From: Gemmataceae bacterium
GTDB taxonomy: Bacteria; Planctomycetota; Planctomycetia; Gemmatales; Gemmataceae
NCBI GenBank assembly: GCA_019694755.1
Contig: JAIBBI010000001.1
Span: 57,761-121,760, forward strand
Direction: 5' to 3'
DNA: 64,000 nucleotides
Shown here piece by piece: positions 62,847 to 64,000 of the stretch. A model generated the notes under the pieces. It searched no databases and had not been told where the DNA came from. It was given only the letters and a program-made list of their open reading frames with translations. A program made the translations under genes and the position numbers. Position 1 is the first letter of the stretch; every line of letters starts with the position of its first letter.

Positions 62847-63428
62847 GTGGCTGAAGTTTTGCCGGACAACAAGCTGATCGCTCGCCACGCCTTGAAAGTG
62901 CTGGGCGGAAAGCCTCAAGTCATTACTTACTGGGATGATCTCAACGAGCATTCAATCGATCTGCTCATCTGCCCGGACACTCCTTCGAGCGGGCTCACTT
63001 CTTATAGCACTGTCACACTTTCGGATTCACCTTTGCTGCAGGGCGATTCTGAGTTCCCGGTTCGATGTGAGCTGGTCAGTGCGTGCGACAGCCAGGTCAG
63101 AGAATTTGCCAATGTACTGTGCACGGCAGCTTTCTACGTGAAAAAGGACCGTTGGTTCTGCCGGCCGGGAGTCGTGTTTGAATCGATGGTCAGTGAGTAC
63201 AATCTGTCAAAAACAATGGAGCACTTGTATTTCACTGCTCCATCTCATTGGCCAGCGTTGAACACAACGCTCAACTTGGCAACCAAGAAAGTCACTTGGC
63301 TTTGGGCTATCCCAATCTCGGCGGCTGAGTCGAAGTACATCGCTGAAAACGGCGACAACGAATTCGAGTCACTGCTTGAAGAAGCCAATGCGGACGTATT
63401 CGATATCCATCGAGAGTCGATAGTCTAA
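62847..63428 (+). CDS. SUFU-like (suppressor of fused) domain protein
   Basis: A 193-residue protein. The N-terminal helix LIARHALKVLG and the C-terminal block WLWAIPISAAESKYIAENGDNEFESLLEE... ending in DVFDIHRES match the SUFU domain, as in YqcF-like antitoxins and other bacterial SUFU proteins. Some bacterial members are immunity proteins for secreted nuclease toxins. No toxin gene is adjacent. The start is GTG behind GAGAGGGG. Codon use and base composition look less G+C-rich than the neighbours, and inverted repeats lie on both sides, so recent transfer is possible. Confidence 0.6.
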   Translation: MAEVLPDNKLIARHALKVLGGKPQVITYWDDLNEHSIDLLICPDTPSSGLTSYSTVTLSDSPLLQGDSEFPVRCELVSACDSQVREFANVLCTAAFYVKKDRWFCRPGVVFESMVSEYNLSKTMEHLYFTAPSHWPALNTTLNLATKKVTWLWAIPISAAESKYIAENGDNEFESLLEEANADVFDIHRESIV

Positions 63429-63490
63429 CGGCGAACTAGGTGCTGCTCCAGACGATCAGCAAAACCACCCCGCTTGTGAGGAATGTCGTC

Positions 63491-63523
63491 CTTCGCGTTA
63501 TTCTTCGTGTCTTCGCGGTGAAT
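63491..63523 (-). repeat. CACGAAG-type dispersed repeat, right copy (inverted)
   Basis: On the minus strand this reads ATTCACCGCGAAGACACGAAG and onward, the inverted counterpart of the copy at 62761-62788. Together they bracket the SUFU-like gene. Confidence 0.55.
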
Positions 63524-63536
63524 ATTGATCGATCAG

Positions 63537-64000
63537 TCAGCCCAAACAGTAGTTAACGGCCGCGATGCACTCGGCTGCCCTGTAGCCGCTTCGCACCGCG
63601 CCTTCCATCGTGGCGGGCCAGCCGGTGTCGGTCCAGTCGCCGGCGAGGTAGAGGTTCGGCACGGAGCAGCGAGGCCCCGGCCGGTATTGGTCGACGCCGG
63701 GCACGGCCGAGAATGTTGCCGCTTTCTCGATGACCACCCGGCTGCGCAAGCATTTCGCATCCCGCGCCGGCGGGTAAATGGTCTTCAACTCGTCGGTGAC
63801 TCGCCGCGCGATCTCCTCGATGCCCAGCCCGGCGATGTCGCCGGCCGCACTGATGACGACCTGATGGTAATGCTCGCCCGGTGACACTTCACCGCGACGG
63901 AAGACCCATTGGCACAGCCCGTCGACGATGACCTCGTGCGGCGCGTCGAATAGCGGCCGGTCGTACCACAGGTGAACGCTCGTGATCGGGGAGCTCTTCA
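63537..64000 (-). CDS. hpnE: squalene-associated FAD-dependent desaturase, C-terminal part
   Basis: The window edge cuts this minus-strand gene, leaving about its last 153 codons. The beginning at the edge reads SSPITSVHLWYDRPLFDAP and then VDGLCQWVFRRGE, the pattern of hydroxysqualene dehydroxylase HpnE. The C-terminal block NLYLAGDWTDTGWPATMEGAV is the FAD-binding end found in carotenoid and squalene desaturase-like amine oxidases. HpnE makes squalene for hopanoid lipids. The N-terminal FAD site is not in the window. Confidence 0.88.
   Translation of the reverse strand, partial: KSSPITSVHLWYDRPLFDAPHEVIVDGLCQWVFRRGEVSPGEHYHQVVISAAGDIAGLGIEEIARRVTDELKTIYPPARDAKCLRSRVVIEKAATFSAVPGVDQYRPGPRCSVPNLYLAGDWTDTGWPATMEGAVRSGYRAAECIAAVNYCLG

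Overview
The window looks like chromosome of a G+C-rich planctomycete, most likely of the Gemmata/Zavarzinella group (Gemmataceae). The signs are a very large secretin in a type II secretion (T2SS)-type cluster, a giant surface protein with the LEDRTTPA-type N-terminus and a dockerin-like C-terminus, an MJ0042-type zinc-ribbon membrane protein, a tryptophan- and proline-rich YxWxP-type protein, an ECF42-type sigma factor paired with a YCII protein, and a hopanoid-pathway gene. The family assignment is inference from gene content. I saw no rRNA, tRNA, CRISPR array or insertion sequence.

Layout. 1-3020: end of an M14 carboxypeptidase gene, then a three-gene ABC-2 exporter (ATPase plus two permeases), all on the minus strand. 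3140-8700: argG, truD, an aldehyde dehydrogenase, and the YCII/ECF42 pair. 8708-24779: one long minus-strand cluster, reading from a multi-pass membrane protein through gspF-G-H-I-J-K-L-M and the 1946-residue secretin to a small lipoprotein; most junctions overlap by 4 bases or are very tight. 24901-28574: methyltransferase, argC, M20 amidohydrolase and a 68-residue protein with its own terminator. 28876-32120: a three-gene cassette (MotA/ExbB-like channel, degenerate Hsp70-fold protein, membrane-anchored coiled-coil vWA protein), followed by gspE (32253-33944). 34002-43574: clpC, the YxWxP/proline-rich protein, an outer-membrane-type protein, and a LolD/FtsX-type ABC transporter. 43727-48327: DEAD-box helicase, a thioredoxin-like gene with an in-frame TGA exactly at the first position of its CxxC motif, a zinc-ribbon membrane protein, mscL and a stand-alone rplX. 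48734-55723: a 2329-residue subtilase with repeated P-domain/SdrB-like modules. 55729-64000: trpG-like amidotransferase, a 95-residue protein, a sugar isomerase-like protein, a membrane protein, a YncE/phosphoesterase fusion, gpmA, a SUFU-like gene flanked by inverted repeats, and the 3' part of hpnE.

Two candidates stand out. The first is a probable secreted selenoprotein (UGPC thioredoxin, 45060-46070) with a SECIS-like hairpin at the right distance after the UGA. The second is the cassette at 28876-32120, which looks like an ion-driven stator whose B subunit ends in a vWA domain. The secretin, with about 13 consecutive N1-like domains where GspD usually has three or four N domains in total, is the third unusual object. 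Functional statements rest on motifs read by eye; no database search was run.
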